In this document: positions 7,983 through 16,793 of the stretch, in pieces
How the letters are laid out: every line of letters begins with the position of its first letter
How positions within the stretch are numbered: position 1 is the stretch's first letter
DNA from: Pseudonocardia ammonioxydans
GTDB lineage: Bacteria > Actinomycetota > Actinomycetes > Mycobacteriales > Pseudonocardiaceae
DNA length: 64,000 nucleotides
Direction: 5' to 3'
Assembly: GCF_900115005.1 (NCBI RefSeq)
Contig: NZ_FOUY01000022.1
Coordinates: 1-64,000, forward strand
The notes under the pieces: generated by a model
Database searches by the model: none
Seen by the model: the letters and a program-made list of their open reading frames with translations, nothing else
Told to the model about the DNA's origin: nothing
Made by a program: the position numbers and the translations under genes

Positions 7983-8948
7983 ATGCTGCGCAGCGTCTCC
8001 GTGCTGGTGCTCGACGAGCTGGCCGTCTTCGAGTTCGGGGTGCTCTGCGAGGTGTTCGGGGTGGACCGCTCCGACGACGGCCTGCCGGTGTTCGACTGGG
8101 CGATCTGCGGGCTCGAGGCGGGGCGCCCGGTGAGCACCAAGAGCGGGGTCACGGTCACGCCCGAGCACGGGCTCGACGCGCTGCCCGGTGCCGACCTGGT
8201 CTGCGTCGCCGCCACCGCGCTGCGCGAGTTCCCGCCGGAGGCGCTGGCCGCGCTGCGGGAGGCGCGGGACCGGGGCGCGACGATCCTCTCGGTCTGCTCC
8301 GGGGTGTTCGTGCTGGGGGCCGCGGGCCTGCTCGACGGGCGCCGCTGCACCGTGCACTGGAAGCACGCCGACGAGCTGCGCCACACCCACCCGGAGGCGG
8401 TCGTGGAGGAGGACGCGCTCTACGTCGACGACGGGGACCTGGTCACCGGTGCCGGCACCGCCGCCGGCATCGACGCCTGCCTGCACCTGGTCCGCCGCGA
8501 GCTCGGCGGCTCCGTCGCGAACCGGATCGCCCGCCGGATGGTCGTCCCGCCACAGCGCGAGGGCGGGCAGCGCCAGTTCATCGAGCTCCCGGTCCCGGAG
8601 TGCACCGCCGACTCGCTCGCGCCGGTACTGGCGTGGCTGCTGGAGAACCTGCACGACGAGCACACCGTTGCCGCGCTGGCCCGGCGGGCGGCGATGTCCG
8701 AGCGGACCTTCGCCCGCCGGTTCGTCGAGGAGACCGGCACCACCCCGCACCGGTGGATCTCCGCGCAACGGGTGCTGCACGCCCGCACCCTGCTGGAGGA
8801 GACCGACCTGGGCATGGACGCCGTCGCCGCCCGCGCCGGGTTCGGCACGGCGGCGCTGCTGCGCCACCACTTCCGGCGGGCGCTCGGCGTGGCCCCGGCC
8901 GACTACCGCAGCACCTTCCGCTGCAATCGGGACGCCCAGCCCGCGTGA
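7983..8948 (+). CDS. GlxA-family transcriptional regulator (DJ-1/PfpI domain plus AraC HTH)
   Basis: A 321-residue regulator with an N-terminal class I glutamine-amidotransferase-like domain (VSVLVLDELAVFEFGVLCEVFG; ILSVCSGVFVLGAAGLLDGR with a nucleophile-position Cys; TGAGTAAGIDACLHLVR) and a C-terminal AraC-type double helix-turn-helix (HTVAALARRAAMSERTFARRF and GMDAVAARAGFGTAALLRHHFRR). GlxA-like proteins, such as ArgR of Pseudomonas and AdpA of Streptomyces, sense metabolites or aldehydes. The start ATG at 7983 fits the domain onset. Its target is not evident; the neighbours run in the same direction but with separate spacing. Confidence 0.87.
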   Translation: MLRSVSVLVLDELAVFEFGVLCEVFGVDRSDDGLPVFDWAICGLEAGRPVSTKSGVTVTPEHGLDALPGADLVCVAATALREFPPEALAALREARDRGATILSVCSGVFVLGAAGLLDGRRCTVHWKHADELRHTHPEAVVEEDALYVDDGDLVTGAGTAAGIDACLHLVRRELGGSVANRIARRMVVPPQREGGQRQFIELPVPECTADSLAPVLAWLLENLHDEHTVAALARRAAMSERTFARRFVEETGTTPHRWISAQRVLHARTLLEETDLGMDAVAARAGFGTAALLRHHFRRALGVAPADYRSTFRCNRDAQPA

Positions 8949-9006
8949 GCGATGGCACAGGGCCCGCACACCCGGTGGTGCGGCTGCGTGCCGCACGATG
9001 ACGGGC

Positions 9007-9960
9007 ATGTCCGGAACGACCCCGTCGTCCACCACCGAGCAGCCGACCACCGCGCAGTCGAGCACTGTGCAGTCGAGCGGCGCGCCCGCCACCGCGCGGC
9101 CCGGCCCGTCGGCCCGCGACCGCATGCGCCGGGCGCCGGTCGAGATCGGCCTCGGGATGGAGCCCGACCCCTCGTCGAGCCGCGAGCGGACCCGGCTGCG
9201 TGCCCGGCTGCACGACGGCGTCCGCGCCGCCGACGGCCGCGTCCAGCCGGTACTGCCGGCGCTGCTCGCCGATTCCGGGATCGGCTACCTCGTGTTTTCC
9301 ACGGCCCGGCTCGCCGCCGGCGCCCCCACCCTGGACCTGCGACTCGATCTCGCCGGCAGCCCCGCGCCGGAGGCGCGCTGGCTCACCGCCGAGCTGGCCC
9401 TGCTGCACCTCGACGACGAGATCGGCGTCGGCCGGGCCGAGATGCGCGACGACACCGGGGTGCTGGTCGCGCACGCCGTCGTGACGATGGCGCTCACCGG
9501 TGCCCCGGCGCGGCCGGGCGGGCTCGCCACCCCCGGCGGGGCGGTCGACCCGGACGCGCGCTCGGCCGACGGTGGCGACTTCCGCACGGTGCTGCCCCCG
9601 TTCGACCCGGCGCGGCTCGACCCGGACGGCCTGGAGATCGACCACCTGACCGGTGACGTCGTCTTCACCCCGGGTCCGTCGACGGTGAACCTCAACGGCA
9701 CCACCCACGGCGCCGTGCTGTCCGGGCTCGCCCAGGCCGCGCAGGCCGCGCACCTGCAGCGGACCGGGGCCGGGACGGTCCGGCCGTTGTCGCTGACCGT
9801 GGAGTTCCTGCGCCCGGTCCAGGTCGACGCCGCACTGCGCGCGCGCTCGGAGATCGTGCGGGACGGCCGCCGGTTCTGGTCCGTGCGCACCGAGCTGCTG
9901 CTGCCCGACGGGCGCGCGGCGGTACGGGCGGTGGGCGGCGGCATGCGCGACTTGGCATGA
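9007..9960 (+). CDS. thioesterase-superfamily (double hot-dog) protein
   Basis: A 317-residue protein whose C-terminal half, from about residue 205, holds a PaaI-like hot-dog core: LNGTTHGAVLSGLAQAAQAAHLQ (helix with the HG motif), then RPLSLTVEFLRPVQVDAALRARSEIV. A second, weaker hot-dog unit spans about residues 55-165. Such proteins hydrolyse acyl-CoA thioesters. The first 40 residues are Ser/Thr/Ala-rich and probably disordered; an ATG at 9124 would remove them, and an ATG at 8998 would add three residues. The exact substrate is unknown. It follows the GlxA-type gene by 58 bp. Confidence 0.7.
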   Translation: MSGTTPSSTTEQPTTAQSSTVQSSGAPATARPGPSARDRMRRAPVEIGLGMEPDPSSSRERTRLRARLHDGVRAADGRVQPVLPALLADSGIGYLVFSTARLAAGAPTLDLRLDLAGSPAPEARWLTAELALLHLDDEIGVGRAEMRDDTGVLVAHAVVTMALTGAPARPGGLATPGGAVDPDARSADGGDFRTVLPPFDPARLDPDGLEIDHLTGDVVFTPGPSTVNLNGTTHGAVLSGLAQAAQAAHLQRTGAGTVRPLSLTVEFLRPVQVDAALRARSEIVRDGRRFWSVRTELLLPDGRAAVRAVGGGMRDLA

Positions 9961-10018
9961 TCGCCGGGGACGGCGCCTGCTGTTAGCGTCGTCACCATCC
10001 GTACACGGAGGTGTGATC

Positions 10019-11404
10019 GTGACGTCCCCGCCCAGCGCGCGTCCCCGTCGGGTCGCGGTGATCGGCTCCGGCCCGTCCGGCCTCTACACCGCCGAGGCGT
10101 TGCTCGAGGGCGACCCGGAGCTGCACGTCGACGTGATCGACCGGCTCCCGGCCCCGTACGGCCTGGTGCGCTACGGCGTGGCCCCCGACCACCTCAAGAT
10201 GAAGTCGGTGATCCGCGCGCTGGTCACGACGTTCGACGACGCCGCCCGCGTCCGGTTCCTCGGCAACACCCACGTCGGTGACGCCGGCATCCCCGGCGAG
10301 GTCCTGCGCGAGCACTACCACGCCGTCGTGCACGCCATCGGCAGCGCGATCGACCGCGGCCTCGGCGTCGAGGGCGAGGACCTGACCGGCTCGGTCGGTT
10401 CCGGCGCCTTCGTGTCCTGGTACTGCGGGCACCCGGACGCGACCGGCTCCGCCCCGGCGCTCGACCGGTCCGGGGTGGTCGTCGTCGGCGCCGGCAACGT
10501 CGCGATCGACGTGGCCCGGGTGCTCGCCCGGCCGGCGGAGGACCTGGCCGCCACCGACCTGCACGACGAGGTGCTGGAGCGGTTGCGCGACAGCGCCGTC
10601 ACCGACGTGCACGTGCTGATCCGGCGGGGCCCGCAGCACGTCAAGTTCACCCCGGCGGAGCTGCGGGCGCTGGCCAAGCTCGACGACGTCGAGGTGCGCG
10701 TGCACGACGACGGCCTGCTGGCGGCCGGTGTCGAGGAGCCCGGGGAACGCCGGATGCGGCAGAACATCGAGACGCTCACCGCATGGGCGGCCGACCCGCC
10801 CGGCGCGGGCGGCCGGCGGCGCATCCACCTGCGGTTCCTGCGCAGCCCGGCCCGGCTGGTCGGGGACGACGAGGGCCGGGTCGCCGCGGTCGAGATCGAG
10901 CGCAACGAGGTCGGCGACGACGGCCGGGTGCGGGGGACGGGGGAGACGGACACCGTCGACGCCGGCCTGGTCGTGCGCGCCATCGGCTACGCCGGTGAAC
11001 CCATCGCCGGGCTGCCGTTCGACGAGGCCACCGGGACCGTCCCGCACGAGGCGGGCCGGGTGATGCTCGGTGGCGAACCGGTCCGGGGCAGCTACGTCGC
11101 CGGCTGGATCAAGCGCGGCCCGACCGGGGTGATCGGCACCAACAAGGGCGACGGCGCGGAGACCGCCGCCTCGGTCCTTGCCGACCTGCCGGACCTGGGC
11201 TGCCCGCCCCGCCCGGGCGGCGACGCCGTGCTGGAACGCCTGCGCGAGTTCGGGATCGAGCCCGTGCAGTGGGACGACTGGCGGCGCCTCGACGCCGCCG
11301 AGATCGCTCTGGGGGAGCGGCGCGGCGGCACCGAACGGGTCAAGATCGCCGAACGGGCCGCGATGCTCGAGGCCGCCCGGGGCAGCCACACCTCGGCCCG
11401 CTGA
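10019..11404 (+). CDS. fprA: ferredoxin/adrenodoxin-type NADP+ reductase FprA
   Basis: A 461-residue FAD- and NADP-binding reductase of the adrenodoxin-reductase type, passing electrons between NADPH and ferredoxins, often toward cytochromes P450. The FAD Rossmann motif is VAVIGSGPSGLYTAEAL (residues about 12-28), followed by the diagnostic YGLVRYGVAPDHLKMKSV; the NADP motif is VVVGAGNVAIDVARVLARP, and the C-terminal AGWIKRGPTGVIGTNKGDG binds FAD. The GTG at 10019 lies six bases after GGAGGTG. It ends 16 bp before the convergent ACT-like gene. Confidence 0.93.
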   Translation: MTSPPSARPRRVAVIGSGPSGLYTAEALLEGDPELHVDVIDRLPAPYGLVRYGVAPDHLKMKSVIRALVTTFDDAARVRFLGNTHVGDAGIPGEVLREHYHAVVHAIGSAIDRGLGVEGEDLTGSVGSGAFVSWYCGHPDATGSAPALDRSGVVVVGAGNVAIDVARVLARPAEDLAATDLHDEVLERLRDSAVTDVHVLIRRGPQHVKFTPAELRALAKLDDVEVRVHDDGLLAAGVEEPGERRMRQNIETLTAWAADPPGAGGRRRIHLRFLRSPARLVGDDEGRVAAVEIERNEVGDDGRVRGTGETDTVDAGLVVRAIGYAGEPIAGLPFDEATGTVPHEAGRVMLGGEPVRGSYVAGWIKRGPTGVIGTNKGDGAETAASVLADLPDLGCPPRPGGDAVLERLREFGIEPVQWDDWRRLDAAEIALGERRGGTERVKIAERAAMLEAARGSHTSAR

Positions 11405-11420
11405 GCGGACGCGGCCGGGG

Positions 11421-11729
11421 TCAGTACGGGTCGACGGCCAGGACGCACGGCATCGCCAGCATCCGGCTCTCGAACTCGTCGGCCTCGGCCGGCGTCATCG
11501 ACATCGTGCAGGTGACCGAGCCGTAGGCGACGCCCTCGCGGACGTCGACGCAGAACTCCCGCAGGATGCGGCCGCAGCTCTGCAGTGCGGTGGCGACGCG
11601 CATGACGCCGTCCATGCCGTCGCCGGTGACGACGGTGTGCCGGCGCGGCATCCGGGACGCGATGTCCTCGGGGCCACCGGAACCGGCGGGGAAGGTGAAG
11701 GTGGTCGGGCGGTCGGCGGTGATGCTCAT
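11421..11729 (-). CDS. small ACT-like domain protein of unknown function
   Basis: A 102-residue cytoplasmic protein. The central part (RRHTVVTGDGMDGVMRVATALQSCGRILREF, then YGSVTCTMSMTPAEADEFESRMLAMPCVLAVDPY) has the beta-alpha-beta-beta-alpha-beta rhythm of an ACT/regulatory ferredoxin-like fold, suggesting a small-molecule sensor; this is a pattern-level judgement. The ATG at 11729 has a GGAG ten bases upstream. A leaderless mini-ORF and a hairpin precede it on the same strand, so its expression may be controlled by attenuation. It is convergent with fprA. Confidence 0.6.
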   Translation of the reverse strand: MSITADRPTTFTFPAGSGGPEDIASRMPRRHTVVTGDGMDGVMRVATALQSCGRILREFCVDVREGVAYGSVTCTMSMTPAEADEFESRMLAMPCVLAVDPY

Positions 11730-11821
11730 GATGCGAAGGCTCCGTGCGTTGCGCGAGAAGAGATGCTCTGAACGCGAGCCAGGTCTCGGCATACGAGAGG
11801 AGTGCGCCTGGATCGGGCGCG

Positions 11822-11852
11822 GCGCGTCGGCGGCCTGGATCAGCCGACGCGC
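11822..11852 (-). promoter_or_regulatory. 10-bp-stem hairpin between leader ORF and ACT-like gene, candidate attenuator
   Basis: GCGCGTCGGC and GCCGACGCGC form a perfect 10-bp stem around an 11-nt loop. The stop codon of the upstream mini-ORF falls in the loop, so a ribosome finishing or stalling on the leader would change the folding. No U-tract follows, as is usual in high-GC actinobacteria. Confidence 0.45.
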
Positions 11853-11923
11853 AGTGCTACTACCGCGAGAAGTCGTGCGGCCGACACTGCGCTCGGAGCA
11901 AGGGTGAGCTCGACGGGGCGCAT
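11840..11923 (-). CDS. putative 27-residue leader peptide
   Basis: An ATG-started mini-ORF of 27 codons begins with MRPVELTLAPSAV and ends with LLAVVALRVG. The start lies six bases after a TACGGT -10 box (11930-11935 on the minus strand), the same leaderless layout as many genes in this window. It ends within a hairpin, 110 bp upstream of the ACT-like gene. It is rich in Ala, Val and Leu and lacks runs of one amino acid, so which signal it would sense is unclear. It could also be a chance frame; the promoter position is the main support. Confidence 0.4.
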   Translation of the reverse strand: MRPVELTLAPSAVSAARLLAVVALRVG

Positions 11924-12035
11924 GCGATCACCGTAGCAAGCGGGTGCGGCCTGCGCCACAGGGGCCGTCCGCACTAGCCTGATCACGACCGACCGGCAGC
12001 GCGTGCCGGACCACCGTCCCGAGGGGGAGTCCGTC

Positions 12036-12314
12036 GTGATCACCGCGATCGTCCTGGTGCACACCGCCGCCGACCGGATCCCGGAGACCGCGCAGGCGAT
12101 CGCCGATCTCGACGGCGTCGCCGAGGTCTACTCCTGCGCCGGGGACGTCGACCTGATCGCGATCGTCAAGGTGCGCGAGCACGAGCAGCTGGCCGACGTC
12201 ATCGCCGGTCACCTCAGCAAGGTCGACGGCGTCGTCGGGACCGACACGCACATCGCCTTCCGCTCGTACTCGAAGGCCGACACCGACGCGGCGTACTCGA
12301 TCGGTCTCGACTGA
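12036..12314 (+). CDS. stand-alone Lrp/AsnC ligand-binding (RAM) domain protein
   Basis: A 92-residue protein consisting only of the Lrp/AsnC effector (RAM) domain: ITAIVLVHTAADRIPETAQAIADLDGVAEVYSCAGDVDLIAIVKVREHEQLADVIAGHLSKVDGV. It has no helix-turn-helix, so it is not a DNA binder alone; such stand-alone RAM proteins form dimers or octamers and bind amino acids. The GTG at 12036 follows GAGGGGGAG. A TAGCCT box lies near 11976. It is convergent with trpD, with a short GC hairpin between. Confidence 0.85.
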   Translation: MITAIVLVHTAADRIPETAQAIADLDGVAEVYSCAGDVDLIAIVKVREHEQLADVIAGHLSKVDGVVGTDTHIAFRSYSKADTDAAYSIGLD

Positions 12315-12334
12315 TCCGTCCCGCCCGGGGAGGT

Positions 12335-12352
12335 CCGGCCCGGTCGGGCCGG
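12335..12352. terminator. possible bidirectional hairpin between AsnC-type gene and trpD
   Basis: CCGGCCCG-GT-CGGGCCGG is a perfect palindrome directly abutting the trpD stop codon and 20 bp after the AsnC-type gene stop. The two genes converge here. The loop is very short and no U-tract is present, so termination is inferred from position. Confidence 0.35.
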
Positions 12353-13396
12353 TCAGCCCCGCGCCAGCTCGGTGGAGCGCGCCGCCCAGCGGCCCAGCAG
12401 GTCCGCACCGGCGCCGGAGTCGATCGCCCGGGCGACGGTGTCGAGCGCGTCGCCGATGGCCGGCACCAGCTCACCGCGGATCCCGCGGTGGGCGGCGAGC
12501 GCCCCGGCGGCGTTGAGCAGCACCGCGTCGCGGACCGGGCCGGTCTTGCCGGCGAGCAGGTCCCGCACCACGGCGGCGTTCACGTCCGGGGTGCCGCCGC
12601 GCAGGTCCTCGGCGGTGGCCGGCTGCACGCCCAGCGCCGCCGGGTCGAGCCGCTCGCGGCGCACCGCGCCGCCGTCGGCGATCCAGACCGTGCTGGTGGT
12701 CGTCGTCGTGAGCTCGTCCAGGCCGTCGTCGCCCCGCACGACCAGCACCGACTTGCCCCGCCGGGCGAACACCTCGGCCATCGTCGCGGCGTGCTGCGGG
12801 TCCGCGCAGCCGATCAGACCGGTCTCGGGCTGGGCCGGGTTGGACAGCGGGCCGAGCAGGTTCATCGCCGTCGGGACGCCCAGCTCCCGGCGCACACCCC
12901 CGGCGTAGCGCATGGCCGGGTGGAACGCCTGGGCGAAGCAGAACCCGATGCCCAGCTCGGCCACGCAGCGCTCCACCGCGTCCGGGGTCAGCTCGATCGC
13001 GACCCCGAGCGCCTCGAGCACGTCCGCCGTCCCGGACTGGGACGACGCCGCCCGGCCGCCGTGCTTGATCACCGGTGCCCCGGTCGCGGCGACCACGATC
13101 GCCGCCATCGTCGAGATGTTGACCGTGTGGGCCTGGTCGCCGCCGGTCCCGACGACGTCCACGGCCCGGCCCGGGACCTCCACCCGCAGCGCGTGCTCCA
13201 GCATCGCGTCGGCCATGCCGGAGATCTCGGCCGCCGTCTCGCCCTTCGCCCGCAGGGCGACGAGGAAGCCCGCGAGCTGTGCGGGGGTCGCCTCGCCGGC
13301 GAAGACCCGGCCCATCGCCCAGGTCGCTTCCTCGGCGGTCACGTCCTCGCCGCCCATCAGGCGGCCGATCACGGAGGGCCAGGTCGGTGCAGTCAC
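12353..13396 (-). CDS. trpD: anthranilate phosphoribosyltransferase
   Basis: A 347-residue enzyme that couples anthranilate to PRPP in tryptophan synthesis. It shows the PRPP loop VDVVGTGGDQAHTVNIST (residues about 79-96), the anthranilate-site segment KHGGRAASSQSGTADVLEALG and the Mg-binding DDGLDE motif (VVRGDDGLDELT). Length and motifs are canonical. It stands alone, away from other trp genes, next to ctaE-qcrCAB as in mycobacteria (Rv2192c). The start ATG at 13396 is preceded by a weak ribosome site. Confidence 0.95.
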   Translation of the reverse strand: MTAPTWPSVIGRLMGGEDVTAEEATWAMGRVFAGEATPAQLAGFLVALRAKGETAAEISGMADAMLEHALRVEVPGRAVDVVGTGGDQAHTVNISTMAAIVVAATGAPVIKHGGRAASSQSGTADVLEALGVAIELTPDAVERCVAELGIGFCFAQAFHPAMRYAGGVRRELGVPTAMNLLGPLSNPAQPETGLIGCADPQHAATMAEVFARRGKSVLVVRGDDGLDELTTTTTSTVWIADGGAVRRERLDPAALGVQPATAEDLRGGTPDVNAAVVRDLLAGKTGPVRDAVLLNAAGALAAHRGIRGELVPAIGDALDTVARAIDSGAGADLLGRWAARSTELARG

Positions 13397-13409
13397 GCCG
13401 CGGGGTGTC

Positions 13410-13868
13410 CTATTCCTTCTCGGTGAGCGTGCCGGCCTGGTGGTCGCGCAGCACCTGTGCGACCACCTCGGCGGCCTCGATCGGGTCGAGCGGGTGAACC
13501 AGCACCGCGTCGGCCTCCGACCAGGTCGCCAGCCAGCGGTCGTCGCGCCGGCGAACGGTCAGCACGATCGGGGGGCAGTCGATGATCTCGTGCCGCAGCT
13601 GCTTCGCCACGCCCATGCCGCCGGTCGGCTGCGCCTCCCCGTCGAGCACCAGGAGGTCGGCCTCACCGGCGTCGCAGGCGGCGAGGACCTCGGCGATGCC
13701 GCCGGCCTCGACGTAGCGCACCCGGCCCACGTCCGGCGCCGGGCGACGCCCGACCGCGTTGATGATGCCTTCGCGGACCTCGGGGCGGTGGCTGTAGACC
13801 AGCACCGTGCTGGTCCCCGTCACCGATCCGGCCGCGCTGCCGATCTCTGCCGCTGCTCCGCTCGCCAC
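13410..13868 (-). CDS. orphan response-regulator receiver-like protein
   Basis: A 152-residue single-domain protein. From about residue 20 it has a receiver fold: STVLVYSHRPEVREGIINAV, then DLLVLDGEAQPTGGMGVAKQLRH with Asp at the phosphoacceptor position, PPIVLTVRRRDDRW at the beta-4 position, and AVLVHPLDPIEAAEVVAQVLR at the end. The acidic pair usual at the end of beta-1 is missing (YSHRP), and lysine at beta-5 is replaced by histidine, so phosphorylation may be altered or absent. No output domain or kinase is adjacent. The GTG start at 13868 trims a low-quality extension. It lies between trpD and the divergent ctaE-qcrCAB operon. Confidence 0.7.
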   Translation of the reverse strand: MASGAAAEIGSAAGSVTGTSTVLVYSHRPEVREGIINAVGRRPAPDVGRVRYVEAGGIAEVLAACDAGEADLLVLDGEAQPTGGMGVAKQLRHEIIDCPPIVLTVRRRDDRWLATWSEADAVLVHPLDPIEAAEVVAQVLRDHQAGTLTEKE

Positions 13869-14068
13869 GCTCGGAGATACTAATCCCCCGCCCGGACACG
13901 GTGGCCCGGCGGCGAGCGCCCGGCGCCGGACCCGGCGCTCCGGGCGGTGTGAGCGGCGTCGCCGTCCGGCCGGAGACCCGCTGATCACGGGCACCGTTCG
14001 CCGATCGTGATGTGGCAATGGGTATCCCGACAAGCCGTAGAAGTTCGGCTCGGGTCATAATGCCCGGC

Positions 14069-14671
14069 GTGACGACAGCGGCACCCAACATCAGCGCGCG
14101 GATCCACTCGTTGAACCGCCCCAACCTGGTCAGCATCGGCACCATCGTCTGGCTCTCCAGCGAGCTGATGTTCTTCGCCGGGCTGTTCGCGATGTACTTC
14201 ACCGCGCGGGCGCAGAACGACGGCCCCTGGCCGCCGCCGCCGACCGAGCTCAACGTCCCGTACGCGCTGACGATCACGATCGTCCTGGTCGCGTCGTCGT
14301 TCACCTGCCAGTTCGGCGTGTTCGCCGCCGAACGCGGTGACGTCTTCGGGCTGCGCCGCTGGTACGTGGTGACCCTGCTGATGGGCACCTTCTTCGTCGT
14401 CGGTCAGGGCTACGAGTACTACGTCCTGGCCGTGGACCACGCGACGACCATCTCGTCCAGCGCCTACGGGTCGGTCTTCTTCATGACGACCGGCTTCCAC
14501 GGCCTGCACGTGATCGGTGGTCTGGTCGCGTTCGTCTTTCTGATCATCCGGACGAAGCTGAGCAAGTTCACCCCCGCCCAGGCCACCGCAGCGATCGTCG
14601 TGTCCTACTACTGGCACTTCGTCGACGTGGTGTGGATCGGGCTGTTCGCCGTCATCTACTTCATCCGGTAG
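14069..14671 (+). CDS. ctaE: cytochrome c oxidase subunit III
   Basis: A 200-residue integral membrane subunit of the aa3-type oxidase, with five predicted helices. Diagnostic segments are [27 protein letters not shown], the QGYEYY segment, [17 protein letters not shown] and [24 protein letters not shown]. The GTG at 14069 lies seven bases after a CATAAT -10 box (14056-14061), suggesting a leaderless mRNA; an ATG at 14060 inside that box is the alternative. It heads the ctaE-qcrC-qcrA-qcrB operon, which builds the bcc-aa3 supercomplex. Confidence 0.95.
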   Translation: MTTAAPNISARIHSLNRPNLVSIGTIVWLSSELMFFAGLFAMYFTARAQNDGPWPPPPTELNVPYALTITIVLVASSFTCQFGVFAAERGDVFGLRRWYVVTLLMGTFFVVGQGYEYYVLAVDHATTISSSAYGSVFFMTTGFHGLHVIGGLVAFVFLIIRTKLSKFTPAQATAAIVVSYYWHFVDVVWIGLFAVIYFIR

Positions 14672-14751
14672 CCGACGGTGCCCGCCGAGCCCGTCCCGAG
14701 TCCCCCGAAGACAGCCACCCGCCACGACGTCGAGGTTGGAAGACCCCAGCG

Positions 14752-15660
14752 ATGACCGAGAATCCCGAGGGCGCTGAGAACTCCGCAGCCCAGAACCCCC
14801 CATCCGGCCACGGGCCGGATCGTGCGGCCCCGGACCAGAAGACGGCGGCCCGAACCCGTCCGCACGGCAAGATGCGCCGCCGGATCGCGGGTGCCCTCGC
14901 CATCGGTCTGGGCCTGCTCTCCGTCGGCTTCCTCTACGCCGCCTTCGCGCCCCAGCCGCAGGTCGCGCAGGCGCAGCCGGACGCCGCGCTGATCGCCAAG
15001 GGCGAGGAGCTCTACAACAACACCTGCATCACCTGTCACGGGTCGAACCTGCAGGGCGAGCAGGACCGCGGGCCGAGCCTGATCGGTGTCGGCGACGCCG
15101 CCGTCTACTTCCAGGTCTCCTCGGGCCGGATGCCGATGGCCCGCCAGGAGGCGCAGGCCGCCCGCAAGGAACCCCTGCCGATCTTCGATCCGGAGACCGC
15201 CGAGGGCCGCGCGAACCTGGAGGCGCTGGGCGCCTACATCCAGGCGAACGGCGGCGGCCCGGTCACCCCGGCCGCGTCGGGCGAGGCCCTGCGGGGCGAC
15301 GACCCGGGTCGCGGTGGCGTGCTGTACCGCCTGAACTGCGCGTCCTGCCACAACTTCACCGGTGTCGGCGGCGCGCTGTCGTCCGGGAAGTACGCACCGG
15401 CCCTGGCTCCGGCCAGCGAGTCGCAGATCTACACCGCGATGCAGACCGGCCCGCAGAACATGCCGCGGTTCTCCGACCAGCAGCTCACGCCGGAGGAGAA
15501 GCGCGACATCATCGCGTACATCAAGTCGGTCAACAACACGAACGACCCGGGCGGCAATGCGCTGATGGGCCTCGGCCCGACGGCGGAGGGTGTCTTCATC
15601 TTCATGGTCGTCATGTCCGGTCTGGTCGGGTTCGCGATCTGGTTGGGGGCGAAGAGTTGA
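14752..15660 (+). CDS. qcrC: diheme cytochrome c subunit of the bc1 complex
   Basis: A 302-residue protein with a disordered N-terminus, a membrane anchor (residues about 47-67, IAGALAIGLGLLSVGFLYAAF), two c-type heme motifs, CITCH (about 91-95) and CASCH (about 193-197), and a C-terminal helix FIFMVVMSGLVGFAIWL. Two hemes on QcrC replace a soluble cytochrome c in actinobacteria, passing electrons directly to the aa3 oxidase. It follows ctaE after 80 bp and overlaps qcrA at TTGA. Confidence 0.96.
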   Translation: MTENPEGAENSAAQNPPSGHGPDRAAPDQKTAARTRPHGKMRRRIAGALAIGLGLLSVGFLYAAFAPQPQVAQAQPDAALIAKGEELYNNTCITCHGSNLQGEQDRGPSLIGVGDAAVYFQVSSGRMPMARQEAQAARKEPLPIFDPETAEGRANLEALGAYIQANGGGPVTPAASGEALRGDDPGRGGVLYRLNCASCHNFTGVGGALSSGKYAPALAPASESQIYTAMQTGPQNMPRFSDQQLTPEEKRDIIAYIKSVNNTNDPGGNALMGLGPTAEGVFIFMVVMSGLVGFAIWLGAKS

Positions 15661-16793
15661 GCAGCGACGTCAGCACCGGGTCGGGCCGCCGCCCGACCCA
15701 GGAGGAGCTCGACGAGATGACGCCCGAGCAGCTGGCCCGCCTGGCCGGTGAGCTCGACGACGTCGACGTCGTGCACAACACCGCGGCGTTCCCGATCGAG
15801 GGGACGCGCGCGGAGAAGCGGGCCGAGCGCTCGGTCGCGCTCTGGTTCCTGATCTCAGCGCTGTCCGGGCTCGCGTTCCTGGTCGCCTTCATCTGGTGGC
15901 CGTGGGAGTACGTCAACGCCGGCGAGCCCGGTCACGCGATCTACTCGCTGTACACCCCGGTCATCGGCTTCACGTTCGGGTTCTCGATCCTCGCGCTGGG
16001 GATCGCGGTGATCCAGGCGGTCAAGAAGCTGTTCCCGAACGAGGTCGCGGTGCAGCAGCGCCACGACGGCCCGTCGGACGAGATCGACCGCCGCACGATC
16101 ATGGCCCAGCTGGCCGACGCGGGGCAGAAGACCACGCTCGGCCGCCGGAAGCTGATCGTCCGGTCGGCCGGCCTCTCGGCGGCCGTGCTCGGTGTCGGCA
16201 CCGGGGTCGTCGCGCTCGGCGGGATCGTGCGCAACCCGTGGGCCGAGGGCGACGAGGCCCCGCTGTGGCACACGGGCTGGCGCCCGGAGAACGGCGAGAC
16301 CGTGTACCTGCGCACCGACACCGGTATCGTCGGTGACATCGCACGGGTGCGGCCCGAGGACATGGAACCGGGATCGATGATGACGGTCTTCCCCTTCCGC
16401 GAGAGCGAGCGCGGGAACGAGGAGGAGCTGCTGCACGCCCAGCGTGCCTCCGACGCGCCGGTCATGCTGATCCGTCTCCGTCCGAACACGCAGGTCACTC
16501 CGCGCCCCGGCCAGGAGGACTTCAACTACGGGGACTTCTATGCGTGGTCGAAGATCTGCACCCACCTCGGGTGCCCGACCTCGCTGTACCAGGCTCAGGA
16601 CAACCGCATCCTGTGCCCCTGTCACCAGTCGCAGTTCCTGGCGACCCTGGACGCCGAGCCGGTCTTCGGCCCGGCCGCCCGTCCGTTGCCGCAGCTGCCG
16701 ATCACGGTGAACGAGGAGGGCTACTTCGTCGCCCGGAGCGACTTCGTCGAGCCCGTCGGACCCGCGTTCTGGGAGAGGCCGAAGACGACATGA
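15657..16793 (+). CDS. qcrA: Rieske iron-sulfur subunit of the bc1 complex
   Basis: A 378-residue protein with three N-terminal membrane helices, as in actinobacterial QcrA, and a C-terminal Rieske domain: CTHLGCP and CPCHQSQF provide the two Cys and two His ligands of the 2Fe-2S cluster. The start is TTG at 15657, overlapping the qcrC stop, with GGGGGCG upstream. It overlaps qcrB at ATGA. The third helix ([21 protein letters not shown]) precedes the periplasmic domain. It accepts electrons from menaquinol bound at QcrB. Confidence 0.96.
   Translation: MSSDVSTGSGRRPTQEELDEMTPEQLARLAGELDDVDVVHNTAAFPIEGTRAEKRAERSVALWFLISALSGLAFLVAFIWWPWEYVNAGEPGHAIYSLYTPVIGFTFGFSILALGIAVIQAVKKLFPNEVAVQQRHDGPSDEIDRRTIMAQLADAGQKTTLGRRKLIVRSAGLSAAVLGVGTGVVALGGIVRNPWAEGDEAPLWHTGWRPENGETVYLRTDTGIVGDIARVRPEDMEPGSMMTVFPFRESERGNEEELLHAQRASDAPVMLIRLRPNTQVTPRPGQEDFNYGDFYAWSKICTHLGCPTSLYQAQDNRILCPCHQSQFLATLDAEPVFGPAARPLPQLPITVNEEGYFVARSDFVEPVGPAFWERPKTT

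Noticed and set aside
4551-9125. 1524-codon open frame on the minus strand
   Set aside because: It runs antisense to six clear genes, lacks family motifs and is a product of high GC third-codon bias.
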